Under the pieces are notes generated by a model that was given only the letters and a program-made list of their open reading frames with translations, did no database searches and was not told the DNA's origin. 64,000 nucleotides of DNA. Origin: Bradyrhizobium sp. 4 (GTDB lineage: Bacteria; Pseudomonadota; Alphaproteobacteria; Rhizobiales; Xanthobacteraceae). The position numbers and the translations under genes are program-made. This document shows positions 9,344 to 18,775 of the stretch, one piece after another (the first letter of the stretch is position 1; each line of letters begins with the position of its first letter). The stretch spans positions 6,386,001 through 6,450,000 of the forward strand of contig NZ_CP064686.1 of assembly GCF_023100905.1 (NCBI RefSeq). Reading direction: 5' to 3'.

Positions 9344-11275
9344 TCAGCCCATCGCTTCCAGCTCGTCGATCATGCCGGCGATGACGCTCAGGCCGCCGTC
9401 CCAGAACTTTGGATCCTTGGCATCGAGCCCGAACGGCCGCAGCAGTTCGGAATAATGCTTGGTGCCGCCGGCGGCGAGCATGTCGAGATACCGTTCAGCG
9501 AATCCCTCGGCCGCATTCTCGTAGACGGCGTAGAGCGAGTTCACGAGACAATCGCCAAACGCATAGGCGTAGACGTAGAACGGCGAATGGATGAAGTGCG
9601 GGATGTACATCCAGTAGTTCTCGTAGCCCGCTTTGATTTCGATTGCCGGCCCCAGGCTCTCGCTCTGCACAGAGAGCCAGATCTCGCCGAGCCGCGTCGC
9701 GGTGAGCTCGCCGTTCTTGCGCTCGGTGTGGACCGCGCGCTCGAAGGAATAGAACGCGATCTGCCGCACCACGGTGTTGATCATGTCCTCGACCTTGCCG
9801 GCGAGCAGCGCCTGGCGCTGCTTTGCGCTCCTGGTCTGCGCCAGCAGCCGCCGGAAGGTCAGCATCTCGCCGAACACGCTCGCGGTCTCCGCCAGCGTCA
9901 GCGGCGTCGGCGCCATCAATGCGCCGTTCCTGGCCGCCAGCACCTGGTGCACGCCGTGGCCGAGCTCATGGGCGAGCGTCATCACGTCGCGTGGCTTGCC
10001 CTGGTAGTTCATCAGCACGTAGGGGTGCGCGGACGGCGTGGTCGGATGCGAGAAGGCCCCCGGCGCCTTGCCCGGGCGCACCGGCGCGTCGATCCAGCGG
10101 TCGGTGAAGAAGCGCTCGGCGATGTCAGCCATCTTTGGCGAGAAGCCGCGATAGGCGGTGAGCACCATGTTTCGCGCGTCGCCCCAGCCGATCACGTCGG
10201 TCGCAGCAAAGGGCAGCGGCGCGTTGCGGTCCCAATAGGCCAGGCGCTTCCTGCCGAACCAGCGTGCCTTCAGCGCGTAGTAGCGATGCGACAATTTTGG
10301 ATAGGCCGCGCGGACCGAGGCGACCAGCGCATCCACCACCTCGCGCTCGACCCGGTTATTCAGATGCCGGGAATCCGCGACGTCCTTGAAGCCGCGCCAG
10401 CTGTCGGAGATGTCCTTGTCCTTGGCCAGGGTGTTCGTGATCAGCGCAAAGGTGCGCTCATTGGCCTTGAAAGTCTTTGCGAGCGCCTCTGCCGCGGTCT
10501 TGCGCTTGGCGCCGTCGCGGTCCTGCAACAGATTGAGCGTTGGCTCGATCGCGAGATCCTTGGGCCCGACCTTGAAGCGCAAGCCCGAGATGGTCTGGTC
10601 GAACAGCCGGTTGAAGGCGGAATAGCCGGTCTGCGCCTTCTCCAGGAAGAGCTGCTCGAGCTTGTCGTCGAGCTGGTACGGCTTCTCCTTGCGCAGATCC
10701 TCGATCCAGGGACGGTAGTGCGCGAGCTCGGTGGCCTGCATCGCGCGGTTCAAAATATCGTCATCGATGCGATTGAGCTCGAGCGCGAAGAACAGCAGAT
10801 GTGTCGATGCCGCCGTCAGGCGCTCGGAAACGTCGCCGTAAAACTTTGAAATCTTGGGGTCCACGCTGTCGCCGGCATGAACGAGGCCAGCGTACGAGCC
10901 GAGCCGGCCGGCGAGGTCGTCGATCGCCTCATAGCGTCGCACGGCTTCAGCGAGCCATTTTCCGCCATCTTCCTTTGCTGTTCCTGTTGCGAGCTTGCCC
11001 TTGTAGTCCGTCTCGAACGCGACGCAATCGGCATCCATCTTTGCGAGATCGCGCGCCACTTCCGGTGCATCGATCCCGGAATAGAGGTCGGCGAGATTCC
11101 ACACCGGAAGCTTGCCGGTCTTGCTCGCAGGCTTTGCGGGTGAAGGCTTGGCAAGCGAAGACTTGGCGGGTGAATGCTTGGAGGGTTTTGCCTTGGCTGT
11201 CTTGGTGTTCGGCTTGCGAAGAGCGGGCTTGCTGATGGCGGACTTCTTAACTGCAGGCTTGGAGCGCGAATTCAT
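9344..11275 (-). CDS. pepF: M3 family oligoendopeptidase F
   Basis: 643 residues, a cytoplasmic zinc metallopeptidase that cleaves oligopeptides. The M3 zinc-binding helix is AHELGHGVHQ near residue 435, with the third ligand region in LAETASVFGEML about 25 residues later. The substrate-side block YENYWMYIPHFIHSPFYVYAY is also visible, though in part it spans the end of the catalytic domain. The first 50 residues are a lysine/proline/alanine-rich repeat (SKPAL, AKPSKHSPAK, SLAKPSPAKPA), unusual for PepF and probably a disordered tail; a start inside it is possible, but no better ribosome site is apparent. It is divergent from the sigma-54 regulator at 11403. Confidence 0.93.
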   Translation of the reverse strand: MNSRSKPAVKKSAISKPALRKPNTKTAKAKPSKHSPAKSSLAKPSPAKPASKTGKLPVWNLADLYSGIDAPEVARDLAKMDADCVAFETDYKGKLATGTAKEDGGKWLAEAVRRYEAIDDLAGRLGSYAGLVHAGDSVDPKISKFYGDVSERLTAASTHLLFFALELNRIDDDILNRAMQATELAHYRPWIEDLRKEKPYQLDDKLEQLFLEKAQTGYSAFNRLFDQTISGLRFKVGPKDLAIEPTLNLLQDRDGAKRKTAAEALAKTFKANERTFALITNTLAKDKDISDSWRGFKDVADSRHLNNRVEREVVDALVASVRAAYPKLSHRYYALKARWFGRKRLAYWDRNAPLPFAATDVIGWGDARNMVLTAYRGFSPKMADIAERFFTDRWIDAPVRPGKAPGAFSHPTTPSAHPYVLMNYQGKPRDVMTLAHELGHGVHQVLAARNGALMAPTPLTLAETASVFGEMLTFRRLLAQTRSAKQRQALLAGKVEDMINTVVRQIAFYSFERAVHTERKNGELTATRLGEIWLSVQSESLGPAIEIKAGYENYWMYIPHFIHSPFYVYAYAFGDCLVNSLYAVYENAAEGFAERYLDMLAAGGTKHYSELLRPFGLDAKDPKFWDGGLSVIAGMIDELEAMG

Positions 11276-11338
11276 TGTGTGGGAAACCTGTGTTCAACAA
11301 TCACGACGGCGGGCGGGGGCATCAGGATTTAACAGTGC

Positions 11339-11353
11339 GTTAATCGGCTTCGG
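11339..11353 (+). promoter_or_regulatory. Candidate CtrA binding site
   Basis: TTAACAGTGCGTTAA matches the TTAA-N7-TTAA consensus of the alphaproteobacterial cell-cycle regulator CtrA. It is centred in the 127-bp gap between pepF and the divergent sigma-54 regulator and ends 49 bp before the regulator ATG. CtrA sites at this distance usually act as activators. Consensus matches occur by chance, so this is a candidate only. Confidence 0.5.
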
Positions 11354-11402
11354 CCAGAGTGCCCCGATTCGAGACAGATAGTAGTAGCGTGCGGGGAACA
11401 CC

Positions 11403-12896
11403 ATGGCTGCCAGTATTTTGATCGCCGACGACGACGCTGTAGCCCGCCGGCTGGTCGAAAACATGGTGCAGAAATGCGGCTATGAGACGATCGTGGTGGA
11501 CTCCGGCGACGCGGCGATTGCCGCCCTCACCGCCCCTGACGCGGCCATCGACGGCGTCATCCTCGATCTCGTGATGCCCGGCCTCGACGGCATGGGCGTG
11601 CTGGCGAAAATCCGCGAAGCGGGTCTCAGCATCCCCGTCATCGTGCAGACGGCCCATGGCGGCATCGACAATGTAATCTCGGCGATGCGCGCGGGCGCGG
11701 CCGATTTCGTGGTCAAGCCGGTCGGCCTGGAGCGGCTCCAGGTCTCTCTTCGCAACGCGCTCAACTCCTCGGCGCTCAAGGGCGAATTGCAGCGCATCCG
11801 TCACAGCCGCGAGGGCCGGCTGACCTTCTCCGACATCATCACCCGCGCCGAGGCGATGGCGAGCGTGATGCGCGCGGCGCAGAAAGCAACAAACTCCTCG
11901 ATCCCCGTGCTGATCGAGGGCGAGTCCGGCGTCGGCAAGGAGATGTTCGCGCGTGCCATCCATGGCAGCGGCGAGCGCAAGGCAAAGCCGTTCGTCGCGG
12001 TCAATTGCGGCGCGATCCCCGACAACCTCGTCGAGTCCATCCTGTTCGGTCACGAGAAGGGCGCCTTCACCGGCGCCACCGAACGCCACACCGGCAAGTT
12101 CGTCGAAGCCCATGGCGGCACGCTATTCCTGGACGAGGTCAGCGAGCTGCCGCTGAGCGCGCAGGTCAAGCTGCTTCGCGCGCTCCAGGAAGGCGCGGTC
12201 GAGGCGGTCGGCGGCCGCAGACCCGTGAAGGTCGACGTCCGCATCATCTCGGCGACCAATCGCAGGCTGCTGGAGCGGGTCAAGCAGGGCCACTTCCGGG
12301 AAGACTTGTTCTATCGCCTGCATGTGCTGCCGCTCACGATCCCATCGCTGCGCGCCCGGCGCGAGGACATTCCGCATCTGCTCAGGCATTTCCTGGCGCG
12401 CTTTGCCGCCGAGGAGAACCGCCCCATCACCGGCATCAGCGGCGAGGCCGTTGCTCACCTTGCCCAGCTCGATTGGCCCGGCAACATCCGCCAGCTCGAA
12501 AACGCGGTCTACCGCGCCGTGGTGATGAGCGACGGCGACCAGCTTGGCCTTGACGACTTCCCCCTGATCGCCTCGCAGCCACATCCGGGAACAGACATTC
12601 CGACCGCGCCGCTGATGCTGGAGCCGATCGCGGCCCCCTCCGTCGTGTCGGGTAATGACATACCGATCGCACCGCTGCCGCAAGCGGGTGCTCTCTCCAT
12701 GCTGACCGCGACTGGCGACGTCCGGCCGCTGGAGGATATCGAGAACGAGATCATCCGTTTCGCGATCTCGCATTACCGCGGGCAGATGTCCGAGGTCGCC
12801 CGCCGCCTCAAAATCGGCCGGTCCACCCTCTACCGCAAACTCGATGAGGCCGGGGTTCCCGGCCATGGCGGCAAAAGCGGTGAGGAGACGCACTGA
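11403..12896 (+). CDS. Sigma-54-dependent response regulator (NtrC/TacA type)
   Basis: 497 residues in three domains. The receiver domain (1-120) has the acidic pocket DDD at 9-11, phospho-acceptor Asp55 in ILDLVMPG and Lys105 in VVKPVG. The AAA+ domain (about 143-380) has Walker A GESGVGKE at 173-180, the sigma-54 contact loop GAFTGA at 220-225, Walker B TLFLDE, and WPGNIRQLEN. A Fis-type helix-turn-helix ends the protein (SEVARRLKIGRSTLYRKL). It should activate sigma-54 promoters after phosphorylation. No histidine kinase is adjacent, so the signal probably comes through a phosphorelay. The length and the CtrA-type site upstream resemble Caulobacter TacA, but orthology is not shown. About 80 Pro/Ala-rich residues separate AAA+ and HTH. 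Confidence 0.93.
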   Translation: MAASILIADDDAVARRLVENMVQKCGYETIVVDSGDAAIAALTAPDAAIDGVILDLVMPGLDGMGVLAKIREAGLSIPVIVQTAHGGIDNVISAMRAGAADFVVKPVGLERLQVSLRNALNSSALKGELQRIRHSREGRLTFSDIITRAEAMASVMRAAQKATNSSIPVLIEGESGVGKEMFARAIHGSGERKAKPFVAVNCGAIPDNLVESILFGHEKGAFTGATERHTGKFVEAHGGTLFLDEVSELPLSAQVKLLRALQEGAVEAVGGRRPVKVDVRIISATNRRLLERVKQGHFREDLFYRLHVLPLTIPSLRARREDIPHLLRHFLARFAAEENRPITGISGEAVAHLAQLDWPGNIRQLENAVYRAVVMSDGDQLGLDDFPLIASQPHPGTDIPTAPLMLEPIAAPSVVSGNDIPIAPLPQAGALSMLTATGDVRPLEDIENEIIRFAISHYRGQMSEVARRLKIGRSTLYRKLDEAGVPGHGGKSGEETH

Positions 12897-13243
12897 GCCT
12901 GACGCGAACGGAGGTTCGTCCGGGCGGAGCGATACGACTGTAAGCCGTTCGTACGACGACGGAATTCGACTGCGATTTGAACCGTGACTTGGAAGTGACA
13001 GACACAGGGAAAAGCGCGTGGCAGAAGCGCACAATCCGTTGCCAAGAGGCTTGCTTGAAGTCAGTTTGTCGTGAGTTGTCCCGGGTAGCGCTGGCTGCGA
13101 AATCGGGGCCTGTATATCGTCTGCGTAGGATTCGTTGCGTGCAGGCGTGCAACTTTCGAGAGGCCGGCGCGGTTTAGCCGAAGCTCAATAGGCGATAACG
13201 AAGCTGTTCCACGGGGGACAGTTCACCCGAGGGGTGCGACACA
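12897..13243. other. Intergenic region upstream of the L,D-transpeptidase gene
   Basis: 347 bp with no convincing gene; short reading frames here lack family features and ribosome sites. The last 100 bp presumably hold the promoter of the downstream transpeptidase gene. A GGGGGACAG stretch lies about 30 bp before its ATG. I see no clear operator, terminator or RNA. Confidence 0.5.
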
Positions 13244-15403
13244 ATGCGTGACTGTTTGAACCACCGTGCAGGCTTTGACCGTGTCTTGATGACGGTCGCG
13301 GCGACCTTCCTCACGGTATCGGCCAGCTCGGCCCTGGCGCAGGATCAGGCGCGCAGCAGCGCTGCCGAGCTCGCGATCGAAGCCGCGATCCCGCGCCCCG
13401 AACCCGCAAACGTCCCGCCCCCGACCGCATCCGACATCAAGCTCGACACCACCGCCACGGTTCAGGACTCGGCAAAGGAGCCGGTCAAGGAACCCGTGAA
13501 GGCCGAAGCCGCTCCCGCGCCGGACAAGGTCGAGACCAAGCCTTCCGACGTCGCCACCACGCCGGCGACCGAGGCGCCGAAGAGCGAGACGGCGAAGACG
13601 GAACCTGCCAAGGCCGACACGGCGACAACGCCGGCCGCGCCCGCCACCGCTGCGGCTCCGGCCTCGGAGCCGGTGAAGGCCGCGAGCAACGTTCCCGCCG
13701 CCGACCAGCCGGTCGCCGACAAGCTCAAGGACGCCATCGGCGCCAAGGCTTCACGCTATTTCGACCGCAAGAACGAGCGCGCGACGATCGAGAAGTTTTA
13801 CGGTGCACGCGACTTCGCGCCGGTCTGGACCCAGGCCGGCAGCCTGACCGCTGCGGCCAAGGGCGTGATCGCACGGCTGAAAGACGCGGCGTCCGACGGT
13901 CTCAATCCCGCCGATTACCCGCTGCCGGACTTCGCAGCCGCCACGACACCCGATACACTCGCCGATGCCGAGCTCAAGCTCACCGCCAGCATGTTCGACT
14001 ATGCGCGCCAGGCTCAGAGCGGCCGCATGCACTGGTCACAGGTCAGCGGCGACATCCTCTATCCCGAGCATCCGATCGATCCGAACGAGGTGCTCGCCAA
14101 GGTCACGACGGCGGCGGACGCCTCCGCGGCGCTCGACAGCTACAATCCGCCGCAGAAGCTTTACAAGGAGCTGAAGGCGAAGCTCGCAGAGCTCCGCGGC
14201 CAGGGCAACGGCCCGGTGATCGAGATCGCCGATGGTCCGACGTTGAAATACACCCCGGCCGGCAAGAAGCAGGCTGAAATCGTCGTTGAAGATCCGCGCG
14301 TGCCGCAGCTGCGCGCCAAGCTTGGCATCACCGAGAACGCCAACGACACCCGCTATGACGCGCCGGTCGCCGAAGCCGTGCGCAAGTTCCAGAACAGCGC
14401 CGAAATCAAGGCGACCGGCATCCTCGACGACAAGACGGTCAAGGCGATCAACACCCCGAAGCGCGACAAGCAGATCGACGTGGTGCTGGTGAACATGGAG
14501 CGCTGGCGCTGGCTGCCGCGCGACCTGGGCGTCCCCTCCCTCGGCGATGCCTACGTCATCCTCAACATTCCCGACTACACGCTGAAGGTGATGCAGCGCG
14601 GCCAGCAGGTCTGGACCACCCGCGTCGTCACCGGCAAGCCCGGCACGCATGCGACCCCGCTGCTCACCGAGACGATGAAGTACATCACGGTCAATCCGAC
14701 CTGGAACGTGCCGCCGTCGATCGTCTACAACGAATATCTGCCGGCACTTCAGCAGGACCCGACCGTGCTCCAGCGCATGGGCCTCAAGCTCGAGCAGAAC
14801 CGCGACGGTTCAGTGCACATCTCGCAGCCGCCCGGTGAAGCCAATGCGCTCGGCCGCATCCGCTTCAATTTCCCCAACAAGTTCTTGGTCTATCAACACG
14901 ACACGCCGGACAAGAACCTGTTCGCCCGGGACGAACGCGCCTTCAGCCACGGCTGCATGCGCGTGCAGAACCCGGATCAGTACGCGTCGGTCCTGCTCAA
15001 CATCGCGATGCCGAACGAGAAGTACACGCCGGAACGCATCCGCAGCATGTACGGCAAGAGCGAGATCGACTTGAAATTCCCGACCCCGATCCCGGTCAAC
15101 ATCACCTATCAGACCGCATTCGTGGACGATGGCGGCAAGCTGCAATTCCGCAAGGACGTCTATGGCCGCGACGCGACCATGATCAACATCCTGAAGAACG
15201 GTCGCGGCAAGGATCTCGAGAACGTGGTCGCGCACTCCCAGCCGAGCTATTCACGCCCGGCAACGACGCTGCCGAACGGCGTCCTGGCGGCCAATGGCGG
15301 CTCGTCCGGCCCGAATTTCTTCGAGCGCCTGTTCGGAGCGCCGACCCCGCCGCCGGCTCCGGTCGGCCGCCGTCCGCAGCAGCAGCGGGTGTTCACCCGC
15401 TGA
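13244..15403 (+). CDS. Periplasmic L,D-transpeptidase (YcbB-like)
   Basis: 719 residues. An N-terminal signal peptide ends at SSALAQDQA. Next comes a long Ala/Pro/Lys/Thr-rich region (about 45-165) that probably spans toward the wall. Then follow a scaffold domain with the motif FYGARDFAPVWT and a peptidoglycan-binding domain (VAEAVRKFQNSAEIKATG, about 370-400). The YkuD catalytic domain has the active-site motif SHGCMRVQNP with Cys near residue 571. The enzyme makes 3-3 crosslinks, or attaches proteins, in murein, common in Rhizobiales. After the catalytic domain a tail of about 120 residues ends in a Pro-rich stretch. A hairpin follows at 15451 and another murein-related gene lies downstream. 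Confidence 0.92.
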   Translation: MRDCLNHRAGFDRVLMTVAATFLTVSASSALAQDQARSSAAELAIEAAIPRPEPANVPPPTASDIKLDTTATVQDSAKEPVKEPVKAEAAPAPDKVETKPSDVATTPATEAPKSETAKTEPAKADTATTPAAPATAAAPASEPVKAASNVPAADQPVADKLKDAIGAKASRYFDRKNERATIEKFYGARDFAPVWTQAGSLTAAAKGVIARLKDAASDGLNPADYPLPDFAAATTPDTLADAELKLTASMFDYARQAQSGRMHWSQVSGDILYPEHPIDPNEVLAKVTTAADASAALDSYNPPQKLYKELKAKLAELRGQGNGPVIEIADGPTLKYTPAGKKQAEIVVEDPRVPQLRAKLGITENANDTRYDAPVAEAVRKFQNSAEIKATGILDDKTVKAINTPKRDKQIDVVLVNMERWRWLPRDLGVPSLGDAYVILNIPDYTLKVMQRGQQVWTTRVVTGKPGTHATPLLTETMKYITVNPTWNVPPSIVYNEYLPALQQDPTVLQRMGLKLEQNRDGSVHISQPPGEANALGRIRFNFPNKFLVYQHDTPDKNLFARDERAFSHGCMRVQNPDQYASVLLNIAMPNEKYTPERIRSMYGKSEIDLKFPTPIPVNITYQTAFVDDGGKLQFRKDVYGRDATMINILKNGRGKDLENVVAHSQPSYSRPATTLPNGVLAANGGSSGPNFFERLFGAPTPPPAPVGRRPQQQRVFTR

Positions 15404-15450
15404 GCCAGGCCCGCCCCGGGTCTGATTTCCTGAAATTCAGCAATAAAATC

Positions 15451-15479
15451 AGCGACCTCATCCTCTGGATGGGGTCGCT
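15451..15479 (+). terminator. Hairpin after the L,D-transpeptidase gene
   Basis: A 13-bp stem (agcgacctcatcc against ggatggggtcgct, one G-U pair) closes a 3-base loop 48 bp past the stop codon. It lacks a clear T-run, so it may be a weak or Rho-assisted terminator. Confidence 0.55.
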
Positions 15480-15678
15480 TAACGTTAACCATTCTCCACC
15501 TGACCTCGGGCAGCGGGCCTTTTTTCGCCACACTCACCCGGTTAGGTTCGCGATCTGACTTGGTTTGGGGGCGGGAAGGTCAACCTCGAATTAACCTTCT
15601 CGCTTTAACAAAGCGTTCATCCTCTTTCGCGCGCTACGGGGTTAGCGGGAGAGTCCATTTTGAACGCTCGTCGACTGG

Positions 15679-17313
15679 GTGGGCTCTAACGTGCTGACTG
15701 GAATCGCACGCCAATTCGCTGTGCTGTCGTTGTCCCATGCGGGAGTGAAGGCCGGATCACGGATCGGCCTCGCTGCCGTATTGCTGCTTGCTGCCGCGGG
15801 TTCAGTTCATGACGCCGCCGCGCTCAACGAGACCAAGACGCTCTCCTTCCACCACACCCATTCCGGCGAAGACCTTACCGTCACCTTCAAGCGCGACGGG
15901 CGCTACGACGAAGCGGCGCTGAAGCAGCTCAATCACTTCCTGCGCGACTGGCGCAGCCAGGACGAGACGGTCATGGACCGTCACCTCTTCGACATCCTCT
16001 GGGAAGTCTACCGCGACGTCGACGGCAAGCAGCCGATCCAGATCATCTCCGCCTACCGCTCGCCCGCCACCAACTCCATGCTCCGCCGCCGCTCCTCCGG
16101 CGTGGCGCGCTTCAGCCAGCACATGCTGGGGCATGCGATGGACTTCTACATCCCGAACGTGCCGCTGGAGCAGATCCGCTTCGCCGGCCTGCGCCTCCAG
16201 CGCGGCGGCGTCGGCTTCTATCCGACCTCAGGCTCGCCGTTCGTACATCTGGACACCGGCAGCATCCGGCATTGGCCGCGCATGACGCATGACCAGCTCG
16301 CCCGGGTCTTCCCGGACGGACGCACCGTCCATGTCCCAACCGACGGTACGCCGCTGAAGGGCTATGAGCTCGCCAAGGCCGAGATCGAGCGGCGCGGCAG
16401 CGGCGAAGATTCCGGCAGCAAGTCGAATTTCTTTGCCGCCCTGTTCAAGGGCAAGCCGGCTCCGGCGGCCGCGAGCAACGACGAGGATGACGAGGGCGCG
16501 CCCGCTCCGGCCGCGAAGCCTGTCGCGCCGACCGTGGTCGCCGCCGCGACCAAGCCGGCCGATCCGGTGCCGACGCCGCGCGCCAAGCCGTCGGTCGCGG
16601 CGACGATTCAGCTCGCCTCGGCCGATGCGCAGCTCGTCGCGCTGCCCAAGTCGAAGCCGGCGCCCGTGGCTGACAAGCCGGCCGCCGGCAAATCTGCTGA
16701 CGCCAAGCCCGAGACGCCCGCCGACATCATCAATGCCCGCGGCTTCTGGGACGCCCCGGCCACGCCGCAACAGGCGACGCCGGCTCAAGTGGCTGCGCTG
16801 AAGGCCCGGCAGGCGCTTGCCGCCGCCACCGATCCGCAGCCGACCGCGAGCGTGTCCAGCGCCGCCTATCAGGCACTGGCCTACGCGCCGGCGTCCGCCT
16901 CCCCGGTCGACCGCGCCAATGTCGTCGCCGCCTCCGCGCCGATCCCGCGCTCCGCCCGTCCCGCCTCCGCGTCGCGTAACCTTGCACCCGCGACCGAGAT
17001 CAACACGGTGGTCGGCAAGCGCGTCGACGGCATGGTCGCAACCGCGACCCGGCTCTCCGCAGCCAAGGGTGAAAGTATCTGGCTCAAGATCGTGATGCTG
17101 TCGCCGAGCGCCAGCCGCGCGATGTCGGTCACGCTGATGGGCGAGCTCGACACGGCCGCGATGCGCGCCTACTTCGTCAAGCCGCAGTCCGTGATCGCCA
17201 TGGGTTTTGCCGACGATCCGATGCAGGGCTTGTCGTGCGACAGCTTCTCGGGCACCGCCACCGCCAAGCTCGAGACGACGTCGTTCGTCATGCGGACCGC
17301 CGCGTTGCGCTGA
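15679..17313 (+). CDS. DUF882 (YcbK-like) peptidase-fold protein with long Ala/Pro tail
   Basis: 544 residues starting at GTG 15679; a second GTG 15 bp in is also possible. A signal-like helix (about 30-50) precedes a DUF882/M15-like domain (50-215). Its zinc-site residues are SQHMLGHAMDF (His, His, Asp near 150-157) and FVHLDTG (His near 190), with the flanking family motif SAYRSPATNSMLRRRS. YcbK-type proteins resemble D,D-carboxypeptidases and are thought to act on peptidoglycan. The C-terminal 330 residues are Ala/Pro/Lys-rich and then form a small conserved region (SIWLKIVMLSPSASRAM) of unknown role. The neighbouring transpeptidase suggests a shared wall function. Confidence 0.88.
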   Translation: MGSNVLTGIARQFAVLSLSHAGVKAGSRIGLAAVLLLAAAGSVHDAAALNETKTLSFHHTHSGEDLTVTFKRDGRYDEAALKQLNHFLRDWRSQDETVMDRHLFDILWEVYRDVDGKQPIQIISAYRSPATNSMLRRRSSGVARFSQHMLGHAMDFYIPNVPLEQIRFAGLRLQRGGVGFYPTSGSPFVHLDTGSIRHWPRMTHDQLARVFPDGRTVHVPTDGTPLKGYELAKAEIERRGSGEDSGSKSNFFAALFKGKPAPAAASNDEDDEGAPAPAAKPVAPTVVAAATKPADPVPTPRAKPSVAATIQLASADAQLVALPKSKPAPVADKPAAGKSADAKPETPADIINARGFWDAPATPQQATPAQVAALKARQALAAATDPQPTASVSSAAYQALAYAPASASPVDRANVVAASAPIPRSARPASASRNLAPATEINTVVGKRVDGMVATATRLSAAKGESIWLKIVMLSPSASRAMSVTLMGELDTAAMRAYFVKPQSVIAMGFADDPMQGLSCDSFSGTATAKLETTSFVMRTAALR

Positions 17314-17328
17314 GGTCTTCGCGCGCCG

Positions 17329-17751
17329 CTAACGCTTCTTCCTTTGTCGATCCAGATGATACGTCAACGCCAGCGACAGGCAGACCGATAGCTCCCGCTT
17401 AGGCGGCTTGCCCGACACCGGCAACAGCAACGCCCTGGTCTGCCGATATTCGAACCGATCGGGAAAGCGTTCGCGAAAGGTATCGACCAGCGTCGTCTTG
17501 CAGTTGAACAGAATCGCGGCGTGCGCGGAGTCCTTCAGGCGGCCGAGCCGGATCGTGCTGCCACTGCCGGTCTCTTCGGTCAGATAAGCAGGCTCGCCCC
17601 ATTTCAACGTTTCGGTGAGACGGCCGATGCCTTCATGCGCCGCGGCGGTCGCGAAGATCAGCTCGCGTACCCAAAGCAGCCGCTTGCCGATCGACGCCGG
17701 AAAAGCGTCGTAGGCACGGCTTACCTCGCGCGGCAGCGGCGGCGCAGTCAC
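17329..17751 (-). CDS. DUF1801 domain protein
   Basis: 140 residues. The GTG start at 17751 is preferred because AAGGAG lies eight bases upstream; an ATG at 17790 has nothing comparable. The motif TLKWGEPAYL followed by IRLGRLKD and AILFNCKTTLVDTF is diagnostic of the DUF1801 (YdhG-like) fold, whose biochemical role is not established. The C-terminus is strongly basic (DRQRKKR). The gene converges on the DUF882 gene with only 15 bp between them and lies 60 bp downstream of gapR, so it may be read from the gapR promoter. Confidence 0.8.
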   Translation of the reverse strand: MTAPPLPREVSRAYDAFPASIGKRLLWVRELIFATAAAHEGIGRLTETLKWGEPAYLTEETGSGSTIRLGRLKDSAHAAILFNCKTTLVDTFRERFPDRFEYRQTRALLLPVSGKPPKRELSVCLSLALTYHLDRQRKKR

Positions 17752-17811
17752 CGCGGTCTCCTTCGATCGACATGGTGTCGCCCAGGCCAAAGCCGGGACG
17801 ACACCGATACC

Positions 17812-18084
17812 TCAGATCATCCCCAGTGCCTGCATGTAGGTCTCGAGGATCGTCTCGGCCTCGGCGCGCTCGTTCGGGTCCTGCTTGCGCATGCGCACGA
17901 TGGTGCGCAGCGCCTTGACGTCGTAGCCGTTGCCCTTGGCCTCGGCGAAGACGTCGCGGATGTCGTCGGAGATCGCCTTCTTCTCTTCCTCCAGCCGCTC
18001 GATGCGCTCGATGATGGACTTGAGCTGGTCCTTGGCAAATTTCGTCGCGGGCTCGTCGTCGCGGACGGCGGCGGAGGTGGCCAT
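17812..18084 (-). CDS. gapR: GapR-family DNA-binding protein (DUF2312)
   Basis: 90 residues. It matches the alphaproteobacterial GapR family: FAKDQLKSIIERIERLEEEK forms the first long helix, followed by DDIRDVFAEAKGNGYD and KALRTIVRMRKQDP. In Caulobacter GapR is an essential nucleoid protein that clamps overtwisted DNA ahead of polymerases and supports type II topoisomerases. The length is normal for the family. It is followed by the DUF1801 gene on the same strand; upstream is a 210-bp gap before the DUF1244 gene. Confidence 0.93.
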   Translation of the reverse strand: MATSAAVRDDEPATKFAKDQLKSIIERIERLEEEKKAISDDIRDVFAEAKGNGYDVKALRTIVRMRKQDPNERAEAETILETYMQALGMI

Positions 18085-18294
18085 CTTGGTACTCCCAATG
18101 GAACTGGCAAAAACGAGGTGACGCCGGCATCCTCACCGCGCGTGCTGGTTAGACCCTTAGGGTTCGGACCTCTCGGGTTCAAGGCAGCATCGCGCTCGTC
18201 CACAGCGCGCCCACACCTTCCTACGGCACGTCGAAGAAAGCTGTTGTGTGATGCAACTCAAGGGCACCGCACATCAGGCTGCCGGCGCGGCCGT

Positions 18295-18597
18295 TCAGTG
18301 CCCGGGATGAACCTTCTTCATGGCGTCGAGCTGCTCAGGCGTGGCCGCGCCCTGGTATTTCGATTTCCAGGCCTCGTAAGGCATGCCATAGACGGCTTCC
18401 CGGCTCTCGTCCTTGCTCAAGGCGACGCCTTGGGCGTCGGCGGCGTCCTTGAGCCAGTTGGACAGGCAGTTGCGGCAGAAGCCTGCGAGATTCATCAGGT
18501 CGATGTTCTGGACGTCTGTCCGCGTCTTCAAATGATCGACCAGGCGCCGGAAAGCGGCAGCCTCGAGTTCCGTTCTGGTTTTGTCGTCGATTGCCAT
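18295..18597 (-). CDS. DUF1244 domain protein
   Basis: 100 residues, with a predicted compact helical fold. The conserved core is AAAFRRLVDHLKTRTDVQNIDLMNLAGFCRNCLSNW in outline, with the cysteine pair FCRNC, and then GMPYEAWKSKYQ. These are the hallmarks of DUF1244, a small family widespread in proteobacteria with no assigned activity; the CxxC suggests metal or redox chemistry, which is inference. No operon partner is evident: gapR lies 210 bp downstream on the same strand, and a plus-strand gene starts 178 bp away. Confidence 0.85.
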   Translation of the reverse strand: MAIDDKTRTELEAAAFRRLVDHLKTRTDVQNIDLMNLAGFCRNCLSNWLKDAADAQGVALSKDESREAVYGMPYEAWKSKYQGAATPEQLDAMKKVHPGH

Positions 18598-18775
18598 GGC
18601 TGGATCCCTCGGCTTTGCGAAATTGGCAGTGACCTGGATGGGTCACCCTTACGAGATCAGGTGGGGCCTGTCACAGATTTTGCCATATCGCGGCGCAAAC
18701 GGGCGCAAAGCCGGCTTCGGGCAGTTCCCGGGCCCTACGCCAAATCGTCAATGATCTGATATAGCTTCCGCGACA

